From Neospora caninum Liverpool (lineage: Eukaryota; Apicomplexa; Conoidasida; Eucoccidiorida; Sarcocystidae): 64,000 nt of DNA. Below, in pieces: positions 12,801-24,195 of this stretch (position 1 is the first letter of the stretch; each line of letters starts with the position of its first letter). The stretch is taken from assembly GCF_000208865.1 (NCBI RefSeq), contig NC_018395.1, positions 3,193,920 through 3,257,919 of the forward strand, given 5' to 3'. The translations under genes were made by a program, and so were the position numbers. The notes below the pieces were generated by a model. That model made no database searches. It had not been told where the DNA came from and worked only from the letters and a program-made list of their open reading frames with translations.

Positions 12801-15800
12801 AGTTACACGCCAAGCGCGACAGAAACGGACTGCGCAGATTTTTCCTTACCAGCCTGCTCGCTTGCTTCCTGGCGAGGAACCCAAACGCCTTCGTCAGGCT
12901 GACTCCCGCGCCATCGCCGGAGTAGATGTCACCGCTGTTCAGTTTGTCGATGGTGCGGAGGTTCTGCTTCGCCGCCGCCAGGGTGTCCAGACGGCGGAAC
13001 CCTTCAAATCCCGAGATGCCTTGAGAGCTGAGAAGACACACGCAGGCCTCCGGACGGCAAAGTCGAACACGGCTGCTGCGGAGATGCGGATCCGCGACGG
13101 GTTCGCGGGGCCGCTCGAGTGACAAGCGAGACAAGAAACTCGCCCTCCAGAACCTCCGATTCAGGAAAAACGAACCAAGATGCTTCGTCCGAAGCGAGCC
13201 CCGAACTCTGCACACAGAAAACGATCGCCAAGTCTCTCTCGCGGTCGGCCCACACGGAGACAAAACGGCGATCGACTCTGGGCCGCTCTCTTCGCCCAGG
13301 GTAAGGCGACGAAAAAAGTGGACGAAACGCAGGAAGTGGACAAAAAAACCGGAATGAGAGAGAGAGCGAGAGAAGGAACCGAATCCTAAAAGGCAAACCG
13401 ACACGACGGAAGGACATGCCTGCGTAGCGTCTTTCTCTTTGAGAACGTTGAGGATCCCCCGAACGCCCCAGCCGACGGCTTCGTGGCCTTCATGATGAAC
13501 TGCTGGAATTTGTTGATCTTTTTCTCCAAGTCGACCTGAAACAAGAACATCCAAAACGAAGCCAAGGGCCCAGCGTCGGGGAACTGGCGCACCCAGAAAT
13601 CACGCATGCAAAACGCACACTTTCGTGCTCGGCAAAGGAACAGGAAAGCTGAAGCCCACCTCCCGCAGTCGGCTTTTCTCTGGCCTTCACGCGTCTCGGG
13701 CCAGGGACGGAGTCCGTGCGGCAGGGACAGAGGAGACACCCCACAGCGGCAAAGAAGGCCGAAACGGGTACAGTTTGACGCGACGCGACCAAAGTACGCA
13801 AGACGCAAACGAGAAAATGAAACGTCAGTCCGTGGGCGGCTGCCGAATCAGCCGCCAGTCAATGGCTTGGAGACCCCGCCTAGCGCGAGTGAGACAGTCA
13901 CGCGTGTCTGAAAGACACCACACCACACACGCAGCTAAACACGCCAGCAAAGGCCCATCCGAAATACCACCCACGAAGTCGGCGACTGCGGCGCAAGCGT
14001 GCACGCTTCCAATGTCGAGAGATTCTTACCTTCAGTTGTTGAACCTCTTCGTTGTTTTCCGGGCTTTGTGCGGCACGTTGAGGCAAGTGATCGAACAGGC
14101 CTGCGCCTGCCAAGGCCTTCAGCTGCGACTGCAATCTGCAAAATGCATCAGTCAAGAAAAAGAGCGCCACGAGAGCATACGCAGAGAAGAGCATAGGCTA
14201 CGAGTGTAGCGAGACCACTAGGCCTATATATAGATCGGAAAGGAACAGGAGGATGAACACCAAAACCCTGGCGTAGCCACATCTCTCGGAGACAAATTGC
14301 CGGGGTCCTTTGAGTCGGAGTCGTGACGCAGACGAAGCTGGGACTCAGTCCCGAAGTCCCGCTCATTCGCCTCACGTACAGGAATATACATATATATACA
14401 CTCTATAGATATAGATATATATACTATACGTATATATCTGGGTATGCGCCATCGTGCTTGCCTTTGCTATGGTGGCCACCGTGGGGTCTATCGTGCACGC
14501 ACGCACAAGCTAAGGAAAGCCAACGAGTGCGCCCCAAAACTCTTTACCGTCGTCCGCTAGGTCGGCGGGGGACTGCCGATCTCACTTCGGCGCCTGTTTC
14601 TGTCCTCTATGGGCCTAGCGTCGCTCGTCTATCCAACTGGAAAAGGCTAACGGAACGGGTAGTACCGCATACGATACGTTCTAGACAGAACAGTCGCATG
14701 TCACATAGTGCTTTCCACGCTTCTGCTTCGTGCTTACCTTAGAATCAGCTTTTTCTGTTGAGCGATGAGAGATTGTTCCGGAGAGAAGAAGTTGGCGCTG
14801 ACTTTCTTTTTAATGGATTTGCACTTGAGCGCGAATCGAAGAGTCGAAAAGGAAGTGTCGAGATACATGTTCGAAGGATGGACGGCAACCAGCACAGACG
14901 CCCGACTGTTGCCTCCGAGAGCTTTCTGAAAATCAAAGTTGAGTCGACAGTGACCGTGAAAATAAAAACAAACGGAAAGACGAACGGCCTTAACCCGCCA
15001 CGAAGGACGAGTGCAAGCGAAAGCAGTGGTACGCGGCCCCTAGGTTAGGCATGGAGTTCTGCTCCCTCGACAAGTCACTTTCTCACCTGCAGCAGCCTTG
15101 TGAGTTTTGAGTCTCTCCATGGAATGTACACTTCCTTGTCTCCCTTCTTCTGTTTCCCTTCAGCCTGCAGCTGAGCTTGTTTGGACAACTTCGAAATGAC
15201 CTCGCTGAACACAGCCACACAGAAACCGGAACATGGCCGACGTTGAAATGGCGACGACAGATCTCCCTGAACCATTCGTCTTCCGCATTCGTCATTGAGT
15301 GCCGTTAAAACCGTCCTCTGAATTGCGAAGCATGCACCTGAAGTCAAGAGCCAATCCCCATACTCGTCTGTGCGGAGGGCCCATCCACAGAGCGATGTCG
15401 CAGGGACAACCTGTGGAGGCGAAATCGGCGAGCTAAAGCGAAAGGAGTACGGCCTTCCGTCTTCTGGCCCCCAAGTCCCAGTGCTTCCGCAGAAAAGGCA
15501 CTGTCTCAAACAACGCTTCCAAGCGAAGGCGGAAGGAAAACGCGAAGAGGCAGTCCAAGATACTTCCAGCACCACAAGGGAGCGGCCGTTTGTCGGATGC
15601 CCTTCAACACATCTCTTTACGGGTTTTATCGAAAAACTGCGGAGCGCATGTCTGAACCAAAGAAACTACACAGATTTTGAACTCCCGACGAAAGCGGGGA
15701 TTCGATCGAGGACTTACGACAAGAGGAAAAGGGACTTGTTGATGGCTTTGCCTTCTTCCATAACAAGCTTCGCGTTCTCGACGCCCTCCGACGCGCGACC

Positions 15801-16476
15801 AGCCTTCTCATTTCCTGCCAGGTCGACGATCTTCAGCTCTCCTCGTCGGCTTACATTCGAGCCGTCCTCGAACGTGCGTGTGGACTCGAGGGTGATGGAG
15901 AAAACGACGTGAGACCTGGCGAGAAGGGAAACGCAGCGCGAAGAAGCGGTGATTCACGACTCCGCTGTCGAACGCGGGCTAGGAGAACCGTGGCGTAACC
16001 ACAGCCAAATTAAGAGCCTCTCCGAAAAACACCTTTGTTGGAGTCCCCTTCCTCCGACAGTGAAAGACAAGACAGATTGCTCGTTCCCATCCAGGAGGCG
16101 TGCTGTAAGTTCAGTACCCCCCGTCGGGTCCCTAAAAAGGACCCAGGCAGAGGAATCCGAGACTGGTGGGAAACGGCGGCTCCGGTCCCAGGTGTGTCCT
16201 CCCGCGAGAGACGAAAACCACATCAAGGCGGACACCTACCGGGACGACGTCTCGTTGAAGTTCGTCCGCGCAAAATGTCTTCTCTGCTCAGCCCTGCAAC
16301 GAAAGGTTGAAACAAAAAATGAAAGGATGCACACACACACACACAGCTTCACAATAGAAATGCACTGTCAGAGCGAACGCGACCGCGGGTGAAGGTAGCA
16401 GAGATGAAATGCACAAATGGAACCGCTTCTCTCCCGTAAGCACGCATTTACATAAACGTGGGTATATATATGTAGG

Positions 16477-16507
<31 letters not shown>

Positions 16508-19500
16508 GTTTATATGAATATCGTAAAGTTCCAACTTCGACGTCCATCGACGCCTCGGAAGGTTTCCGAAAATCCAACTCGTGGCCGGTGACGGCGTGAG
16601 AGCATACACGATAGACAGCCTATGTCCGATGTGTGGACACGACAGACGAATCAGATCTTGTCCTGCAAGTTCTATTGCCGAGCATGTTTCCCTCATGGTC
16701 GAGCGCGTTCGCTTTCTCTTCCGAGTACTCAGGCTTTCCTTTTAGTGAATTCGTACATGACACATGCGGCTTACTTAGCAATTAAACTCATTGCTTCCTC
16801 CATTGTGGCCACTGTCTCCTCGTGCAGACCGACAACGACAAACCCTCTCTTCGGGTCTTCCTTAACTTCCAGATTCTCGACGGCTCCGCCCTTGGGCGAT
16901 TCTTGCAGCAAATCGTTCACCCTCTCCAGGTAGATTTCGACGTACGAAACACGCATCAGATATTCCTGGTGGAAACAGGGAAAACGCACGACGCCAGCAG
17001 ACTGCAGAGAAGTCCAGAGACGCGACACCGGTCCACGGAACTCCTGTCTTCGTGAGGCGTGCGCACTCTCCAAAGAAATTATCACGTGTAGCTACGCCGG
17101 TGTCTTGAGACTGTGTATGAAGACACAAGCAAATCAAAAGAGAAGGAAAACAACGTCTACGCAGACAGCGCGAGTCGTTTGAGAGAAACGCAAAACGGTT
17201 TTCCGAACGGGGTTGTATGGATTGTTTCATAAGGAAGGAAAGGCGTGTTTCCACAGAATGGAAACGTGAGAGTTCGGAACCATAACAGAGACGGCTTTAC
17301 GGTGCGTCGGGGCTGTTCTGCTCCGTGATTCTTGTTGAAGCTTAGAATCCAGAAAAAGGCTTAAAACCGAGCAAACCGAAGAGAAACATCGCGCAAAGCA
17401 TCACACCTAGGGTCTCTGACGGGAGAAACTGAATCCGCTTCTCAAACTCCTGGGTCTCTCTGCGTAAGACCCTACCGTGTTCTCATTTTCAGATTCAGCT
17501 TCGTCCCGATCTTCTTTTCCATTCGATTCGCCTTCCTCGCCCTGTTGTCTCTTCATTTCCCGTTCTTCCTCCTTCAGCAAAGAGGGATCCGTGACGCAGT
17601 CGAAAAACTCGGCAAGCGATCGCGGCAGAATACCAGGGTCGTCAGCAACTCCCATAATCGAGTGCGTCTTTCCAGAACCTGCAGCAAAAACATGTGGAAT
17701 CGCATATATATCAACGGGTAACGTGAATCCCGCGAAGTGACCAGAAGTCATTCCCTGCATGCATCCCGAGCTCGTTGGCTGTTTCTCCGCACGCACACAC
17801 ACACGCATCAGGAGACACTTTCCCCATCGACACATAATTTCCACCTGGGCGCTGAACGGGACAGTGGCGGGTCCGGTCTGATCTCTTCCCGAATGCAGCG
17901 CCACGATTTTGACACACCAACACAGGCAGGATTTGCCTATACAGTATGCCAAGACACGCACACACTGCCGGATATACAGCCCAGAGCGTCTCGGCCTGCA
18001 GCGTATATCTCAGTGTCGTTCAAACGGGGCGTCTGCACACCACAGACGTCCGAATCCCTCACAACCACAGGATCGCCTCGACACTCACGCGCGCGGTAAC
18101 AAATCCCTGAGCGGCATTTTCTGTGGAAACAGCGTGGCCGTCAAAGCCCTTGGCGCCACACAAACAGGGCAACTGCCCAATGCGCAGTCATGGACAAGAA
18201 TGTACATATATGTACATATATAATTATCAATGTATATATAGAGAGAGAAATACAGGGTGTACCTATGCAAATTTTCGTATTCATACGCACAGGAGATTCA
18301 CATGTCCCTCCGTCTCAAGAGCACTTGAGGGGTGCACACTTGCGACAGGCCGTAGAGAGCAAGGTCGCCGGGCGGTACTACGGTTTCTTCCTGTGAAAAG
18401 CCGAGATGGGCGAACGAGCCGGAGGACAGAGACACCACGGTGATTGCGTTCTGACGAGATGCCGACTGTGACTAGCGTACCTGTCTGTCCGTAGGCAAAA
18501 ACGCATCCGTTAATCCCTTTGAAACAATCCAGAACGATATCCTTCGCAACATAGTCGAAGACCTCAGCGTTGTGAGCTGCGACCATGCACACGCATCAAC
18601 GCAACCAAGATCCAGGCTCAGCAGGAAAAGGGACAAACAGGTTGCCTGCTTAAATCCCAGTACATGCAGTGGCAGATCGAGACGTGTACACCAGCTGACT
18701 GTAGGCGTGCGTATTATCTCCATCCCCACCAGAGGAACACACGGTTGGTGTAGGTAGGCATAGGTCACCTCTGGGGTTCTGGGTCACCGAGGTTGCTCTT
18801 GAGCTCTGCATCTGTGGATACAGCCTTCTGTCCCCGTCCACAAAAGACGTACTTCTGATTAGATACATTCTTGTTTCCATCCATATAGGAACATGAATGC
18901 ATCTCTCAGCATATAGATAGGCAAGGAGAGCGTGAGGAAGCGTGGCGGGGGTACAGACTGGAAGCTCGTAACTATCGGGAGTTTGGGATATGGATTCGCA
19001 CGTCGACGATCAGGCAACGCGAGAGGCAGGACCACTCGCAAACGGCTCGATATGCACAGGTCGGCTACGCGGATATGCAGACACACACGCGAGTGGAAAC
19101 GTCTGTTTCTTCATCTCGAAACAAGGTGTTTCCTGGTAGCCGAGGCGCAAAACGTTCGGTTCTTAGCTCACTGTTGTCATCGAAGCAGCGGTCAAAAACG
19201 AAGTGTCTCTGAATAATGTCTTTCTGCCCTTGTGTCTTCTCCACAGCTTTCTTCATCGTCCCAGCCACGGATTTTCCTGCAGCTGCATAGCGGCTCTCTT
19301 CCATCTCCAGTTGCGAAGGAGGCTCCACAACGAGATCCAAAGTGTTCCGGTCGACCTTCCATGCTTTCACGTGCCGAGCCTCGACCTGGAGGGATCAAGA
19401 CAGAAGCGCAAAAGCCAGCGCAACCAGCTCGTCGCATAATCCATTCGTATCGACAGCAGTGTCTCCTGAACCTGAAGATCCACGACGGTCAGTAACCCAT

Positions 19501-19635
19501 CACCTTCTGCAGGTCCAGCTGAATATACATATATACGTGTACATATATATATATATATATATATACATACATACATACATACATACATACATACATACAC
19601 ACATACATACATACATACATACATACATACATACA

Positions 19636-19667
<32 letters not shown>

Positions 19668-20964
19668 CATACATATACATATCATGAGGATGCAGCCGAT
19701 GGATCGGCTGGACGACAGATGTTCAGGCAAAAACGGTAAAGAGGCAGAGAACAGCCAACCCGGAAGAAGGCGTCGGGGAAGCAGGTCAGGGGCAATAGAT
19801 GCATTGGCAGCCGGATACGCGTGGATCGTTTGGTATCGGGATACATGGATAGAAGACCGCTAGCCACGTGAACGCAAAAAAGTGTAGATGAAGGCGGTAG
19901 AAGTAGCGCAAAACGGCTGGCTCAGTGTGAAATGAGTACGTAAAGAAATCGACAAAAAATGACTAGGCAAAAACGTGGGAGAAAGGCAAACATTCCGGGA
20001 AAACATTCGGCGTATAGGTCCATTCTCAGGTCGACAGCTAGATAGCGTACGCAAGCATTGGCCGCACATACTCACGTGTAAAGGAACGCACGCGTGAGAA
20101 AAGGCAGACGCATGTGACAGGCAGGTGTAGATGTGAGCAGATCCTGACTAAGCTATGCAGAGATTGTGGTACGCCCACGTGCGAAAACAGCGTAGAAACA
20201 TGGATTTAAAAATACCGAACAGAAGTGATCCGGAGCGACAGCTAGGCAGACGAGATGGAGCGGGCTGCCAAACAGGTTGACCGCAAAGCACTTGGACACA
20301 AGCGAGAGAGGCAAGAAGGGAGAGAGGACACAATAACCAGATTGCCGACGAGCAAAGCATACAACGGCGATTGAGACACAGACGAAATGGAATCACATGC
20401 AGGTCGGAGGGCGGAGAAATAGATGCATGGGAAGACATGGTATTTAGAGCGTCCAGGATGACCACAAGAGACTGTGATGCGCCTGAGGAGCATAAATGCA
20501 GAACGATGGAACATCGGGGGGCTATCGACACAGAAATGGAAGGGCTCTTCGGACTGTCTCCACGAGACATGAATACGGAGAGGAAACCCCATGCGGCAAA
20601 AACGGCGACAGGAGGTAAATTACAAGCAGAAGTGCAGAGAGTAGATGTGTGCGTAGAACCATCCGAAAATGCACGCCTCCGAGAAAAAGCATTGAGGCAG
20701 ACGACAGGACGAGACATCTCACGAGTGAGGCAAACCCCGATGAAACTGAGATTTTAGGCAGAGCTCGAGGCGGGGGGAAGGGGAAACGCGGGTGATCAAA
20801 CGCGACAAACGACTGACACATTGGCGGCGGTCACGGACGCTGGAGACGAGAAACAGGAGAGAGCGAAGGAGATAGAGGAGCTGGAGCGAGAAACACAAGC
20901 AGGGGGAACTAGGCGGGAGAGGAAGCACAAAGAAAGGCATGAAAGTGCATATATAAAAACGAAG

Positions 20965-20996
<32 letters not shown>

Positions 20997-21553
20997 AGAG
21001 AGATGAGAGTGGACGACAGGATGGAGCAACGTAGGAACCACTGGAGGTGTGAGAGTGGCGTGGGATTGAGGCACAAGACGAAGAACAGGAACGAAAGCGA
21101 AGAGGGAGACAGACGTAGTGGAATGACGCAAGAAGAGAGGCGAGTACAGCGTAGGGGAAGTGGCTGTTTCTCGTGTTCCATCATGCGCAACCTCATGCCA
21201 CAGAAGGTGGTGAGTCGGAAGGAGGCGGAATACAGATGCGGGCGTCGCTCCGTTCCCTCTTTTAGAGACTGCGTGGGAACCAGAGAAAAGCTCCGCACGG
21301 AGGGGAGGATAGTCAACACCGCGTTTCAGGCCTCCGGATGGCCAGCCGGTCGTTCACCACAGAGAGAAGAGAGGCAAAGAGCAGACTGAAGAAGAGAAAC
21401 GCGAGAGGGACGAACCTCCTTAGGGAAGAGGGGACGCATACGAGTGCAGACTCGAATGCTCTCCTCCTTGTTGTCCTCTAAACCGACGAGGTCGTCCATG
21501 TTCCTGCCATCCAGAAGAGCTGGCCCGCTCGAGTCTTTGCCCTTCCCGTCCAT
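5310..21553 (-). CDS. Kinesin motor protein, N-terminal motor with long coiled-coil and basic Ala/Pro/Lys tail (22 coding exons)
   Basis: A microtubule motor of about 1687 residues. Exons in coding order: 21553-21416, 19385-19172, 18576-18481, 17678-17476, 16965-16775, 16293-16240, 15915-15718, 15204-15087, 14925-14738, 14135-14030, 13535-13420, 13027-12850, 12560-11620, 11320-10868, 10052-9920, 9502-9356, 9062-8883, 8461-8263, 7979-7840, 7470-7252, 6578-6230, 5812-5310. All stay in phase. Motor signatures: IRVCTRMRPLFPKE (near residue 33), P-loop AYGQTGSGKTHS (about 145-156, split by an intron), switch I TNFNETSSRSH, switch II DLAGNE where most kinesins have DLAGSE, then WRDSKLTRLLQ and LGGNSR. 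An acidic insertion (about 185-217) interrupts the motor. Residues about 601-914 are acidic and Lys-rich. Short coiled coils follow, and the last 167 residues are Ala/Pro/Lys-rich. The start codon lies 5 bases after a ctcag acceptor, so there is a 5' UTR intron. It may be T. gondii kinesin B; I have not verified this. Confidence 0.94.
6845..6884. repeat. Compound (AT)n(AG)n microsatellite in kinesin intron
   Basis: Eleven or so AT units switch directly into about ten AG units. It lies in the intron between the last two long tail exons of the kinesin. Confidence 0.92.
10677..10762. repeat. (ATATATAC)n microsatellite in kinesin intron
   Basis: An eight-base unit of AT steps plus one AC step is repeated about ten times with slight decay. 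It lies in the intron between the exons ending at 10868 and starting at 10052 on the kinesin strand. Confidence 0.95.
12612..12633. repeat. Poly-G run (poly-C on the kinesin strand) next to a CG dinucleotide tract
   Basis: An uninterrupted run of about 22 G follows alternating CG bases. It lies in a kinesin intron about 50 bases upstream of the acceptor for the 941-base exon, where it reads as poly-C and may serve as the pyrimidine tract. Length is likely to vary between strains or to be misassembled. Confidence 0.9.
14387..14441. repeat. Degenerate AT/ATAG simple repeat in kinesin intron
   Basis: Mixed TATA, TATAG and TATAC steps in the intron after the end of the motor domain (exon ending at 14738). 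Confidence 0.85.
16471..16503. repeat. (AT)n microsatellite in kinesin intron
   Basis: Pure AT repeat in the intron that separates the motor exon ending at 16775 from the 54-base exon carrying the start of switch I. Confidence 0.92.
19517..19680. repeat. Compound (AT)n / (ACAT)n microsatellite in kinesin intron 1
   Basis: An AT tract runs into about 25 near-perfect copies of a tetranucleotide ACAT unit, then back to mixed AT. It sits about 130 bases upstream, in plus coordinates, of kinesin coding exon 2, inside the roughly 2-kb first coding intron. The long cysteine/tyrosine/methionine-periodic open frames across it are repeat artefacts. Confidence 0.95.
20966..20993. repeat. (AT)n microsatellite in kinesin intron 1
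   Basis: About 14 AT units in the long first coding intron of the kinesin. The surrounding 1.5 kb is purine-rich on the plus strand, that is pyrimidine-rich in the transcript, and codes for nothing I can recognise. Confidence 0.92.
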
Positions 21554-24195
21554 CTTGTCTGAGAAGAAGAGGAAGCATCAAGAGTCTGGAGCTCCGAGTG
21601 GCGAAAGGGGAGTCTGAACTCGCTTTTTCCACTTTCCGGTCCCAAGTAGCTGTCGCTCGCCTCGAGTCTCTCTCTCGGGGCAACAGCGGGGGCCGGGAAA
21701 TCGCGCGGAGCAGCGGCGGCGAAGTCTCGAGAGAAAAGCGCGCCTGTCCCTTTTTGCGGAGATTTCCACAAAAACCTGTCAGGCCTCGCGTTCCCAACAG
21801 GGTGGGGGATACAGAGGCACGCGAGGTTTCTCGGGCTCGCCGAGGACTGAGCGGCGCGAGGAACTTCCAGATTTTCAACCAAGGCCGGTCCCTCGCCCGT
21901 CCCCTGTAGAAGGGATTCGGGAATAAAGAAGAGCCCCAAGCCAAGAAAATGCAAAACCAGGGGGGCGAGTAGATTCGAGTTGGAGACAGCCGTCGTGTAG
22001 AAGCTGTGAATTGAGAGAGCGCACAGCGGCGCCCTGAAAAGGCAACAAAAAATTGAGTGTCCTCTCGCGGTTTGGGACTTGCTGTCAGCCCCGTCGGCTC
22101 AAAAAAACAAGCGGAGGCAGGAAAGGAAAACGGCTGCAAAAAGAGGGGAAAATAAGGAAACGAACCCCCGGTTTGAAATGCGAATACCAGGGTCCTTCTA
22201 CCCTTCCATTTTGGAGGTTGGCAGAGAGGCTAGATACAACGAAAACGGAGATGTGTTTGGCCGACTCGGGCTGCATAGCCGTTGACCCAAGACACACGTG
22301 CCAGTCGAGAATGCGACGCAGGAAACTCTGAGCGGCCAATCAAAGAAAAAACGCTTTCTCGCAAGGTAAGAGGAATCGGGCATGTTTCATTGAGTTCACC
22401 TCCGAGGTAAATTCGCTCCACTGCTTTTCACACGTCGATTGCGAGGGACGAGCGCTGGCCGAGTCCAGCTGCCTCTCGCTCTCTCAAAGTTAACTGCGCT
22501 GCGAACCCGAGAGCGCTGTTGCAGCGAAAATGCGCACAGCGCTCGGACAGAATCCCCGCCCTCCGGCTGTTGCGCATCAAACGACGTGGAAAAACGTGGC
22601 ACCAGGAGGCTGTTGCCACGCACTCGGGGAAGAAGTGTCTGGATTTCGCAAATCTCGGAGTTTTTTGGGATTGACGATTCGGTGAATCGCCTTCACCCAA
22701 ACAGTCGAGCTAACCGTGCGACCGAGATCTCCAGCACTGCAAAACATAGTCCGCCGCCGCCCTCGCACGCTGTTCCTGGTCGTATCAAATGGAACGAAGC
22801 CGTGTGAGTCGGAAACAACACACGCATTGTTCCGCATGTTTCTTCGAGAAACACAAAAGGGCTGAAAGCCAGCGTTTTTGGCGGAGTCCCGGGAGCGTTT
22901 ACGCGATTTGGTCGCAGCCTTGCTAGCGCAGTTGCGCCTCACTCTTCTGCGGCCGTCCACACGTGTTGAGGTTTGCTCTGCACGGTACGCGGCCGTGCCA
23001 CTGTTTTATAATCCAGCGAAGGTATCTCCACGGTGACCGGACTGTCGTGTTACATTTACGGATTTGAAGGAAAGGAACGGCGCGTGGGTTGCGGGCGCAT
23101 GCACCACGGAACGTACTGTAAGACGCCGCCGACACCACCTGCATATGTGCAGCAAATCCGTGTTTGCACTTTCTAGCGAGCAGCTTTTGGTATATGTGGG
23201 TTTTTATCGATAACATAAACACACTGGTATGAATGTACGCATTCCTTCCACAGCTGGCACACACTGGCGAGCAATTTGTGTCAGAACGTGCAACCAAATG
23301 TGCATTTAAAGCGCCTGTAAGGACAGATCTGTAGGCCTTGCCAAGACAGTCAGCCTGTGTTCCAGTACAAGAGTTACCAGGCCAAATCATGTTTCATAGA
23401 CAGCCGTCAGTTAGAGGACCTCCGTGACCGTGAAAATTTCCATTTCAACGACACTGGAAGAAGATCGTGGGCGTGTAACGCAAAGCTATCATTAACCGAA
23501 TCATATCGTGCCTACCCGGTTTCAATAGTGAGGCATATATGTCGGGGGATTCTGCAAGACTCTTCTGGCCATGTGGCCGCCGTGGTCCCTTCAGTTGGTG
23601 AGCAGTAGAAGCCTCGACAAAGCACGCGCTGCGTAACCGATCATGTTCTAGCAGACGAATGCAGTAGTAAAGAAGCTATCGCAGGTTTGACAAGAATGCG
23701 GACACGCCAATAATCGCACGGTGAGGTAGTACGACTCCGCTTGAGTTGTGACTGAATGAAGTAGGTGATCCAAGCAGCCGAATATCAGACGCTCCCAACG
23801 TGAGCAGCATGTGTGCACAAGGAGCGGGCGATAAGTCCGGAAACGGAAGAGTTAACCAAGTTCGACGCCAATCCTGTTATCGTATTGTTCCGGACAAAAC
23901 TGCATTCCTTGTTGTGAAGCACGCGGAAACCATGGTGGGGTGCTACCCCGCAATAGGCGAAAAGGAGGAACTGGTCCAGAACGCCCTCTCGTACTTTTTT
24001 CCCCACGACCCAGATACACAAACACGAAAACCATCTTTAACGGCGCGCGCCCCAAAGCGGGTTCATCAACGGAATTAACATTTAAAAGGACGAGACATGG
24101 TGCTGTGGCCCCGTCGCCAACCCAAGGACATACGCAGCAAAGCGAGTTTCGAGTTCTCGAAAAGGCTTGTCCACACCGGCCCTGAATGTCGTGTT
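21554..24195. other. Kinesin upstream region and POFUT2 downstream region
   Basis: The kinesin promoter, 5' UTR and a 5' UTR intron should lie at the low end; a ctcag acceptor sits 5 bases ahead of its start codon. The rest is the 3' flank of POFUT2. Small open frames exist on both strands but none shows a domain, signal or coherent splice partner. I see no additional gene. Confidence 0.55.

Noticed and set aside
12484..13554. 356-codon minus-strand frame across three kinesin exons
   Set aside because: Only the 13027-12850 part matches a spliced, phase-consistent exon; the rest is intron and has erratic composition.
19500..19730. Open frames of 60-100 codons over the ACAT repeat, and CRISPR-like regularity
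   Set aside because: The unit is 4 bases with no spacers. This is a microsatellite; the Tyr/Met/Val/Cys-periodic peptides are artefacts.
20148..20717. 189-codon minus-strand frame with Cys/Leu/Ser-rich content
   Set aside because: It lies in kinesin intron 1, in pyrimidine-rich DNA, and has no homologous motif or splice context.
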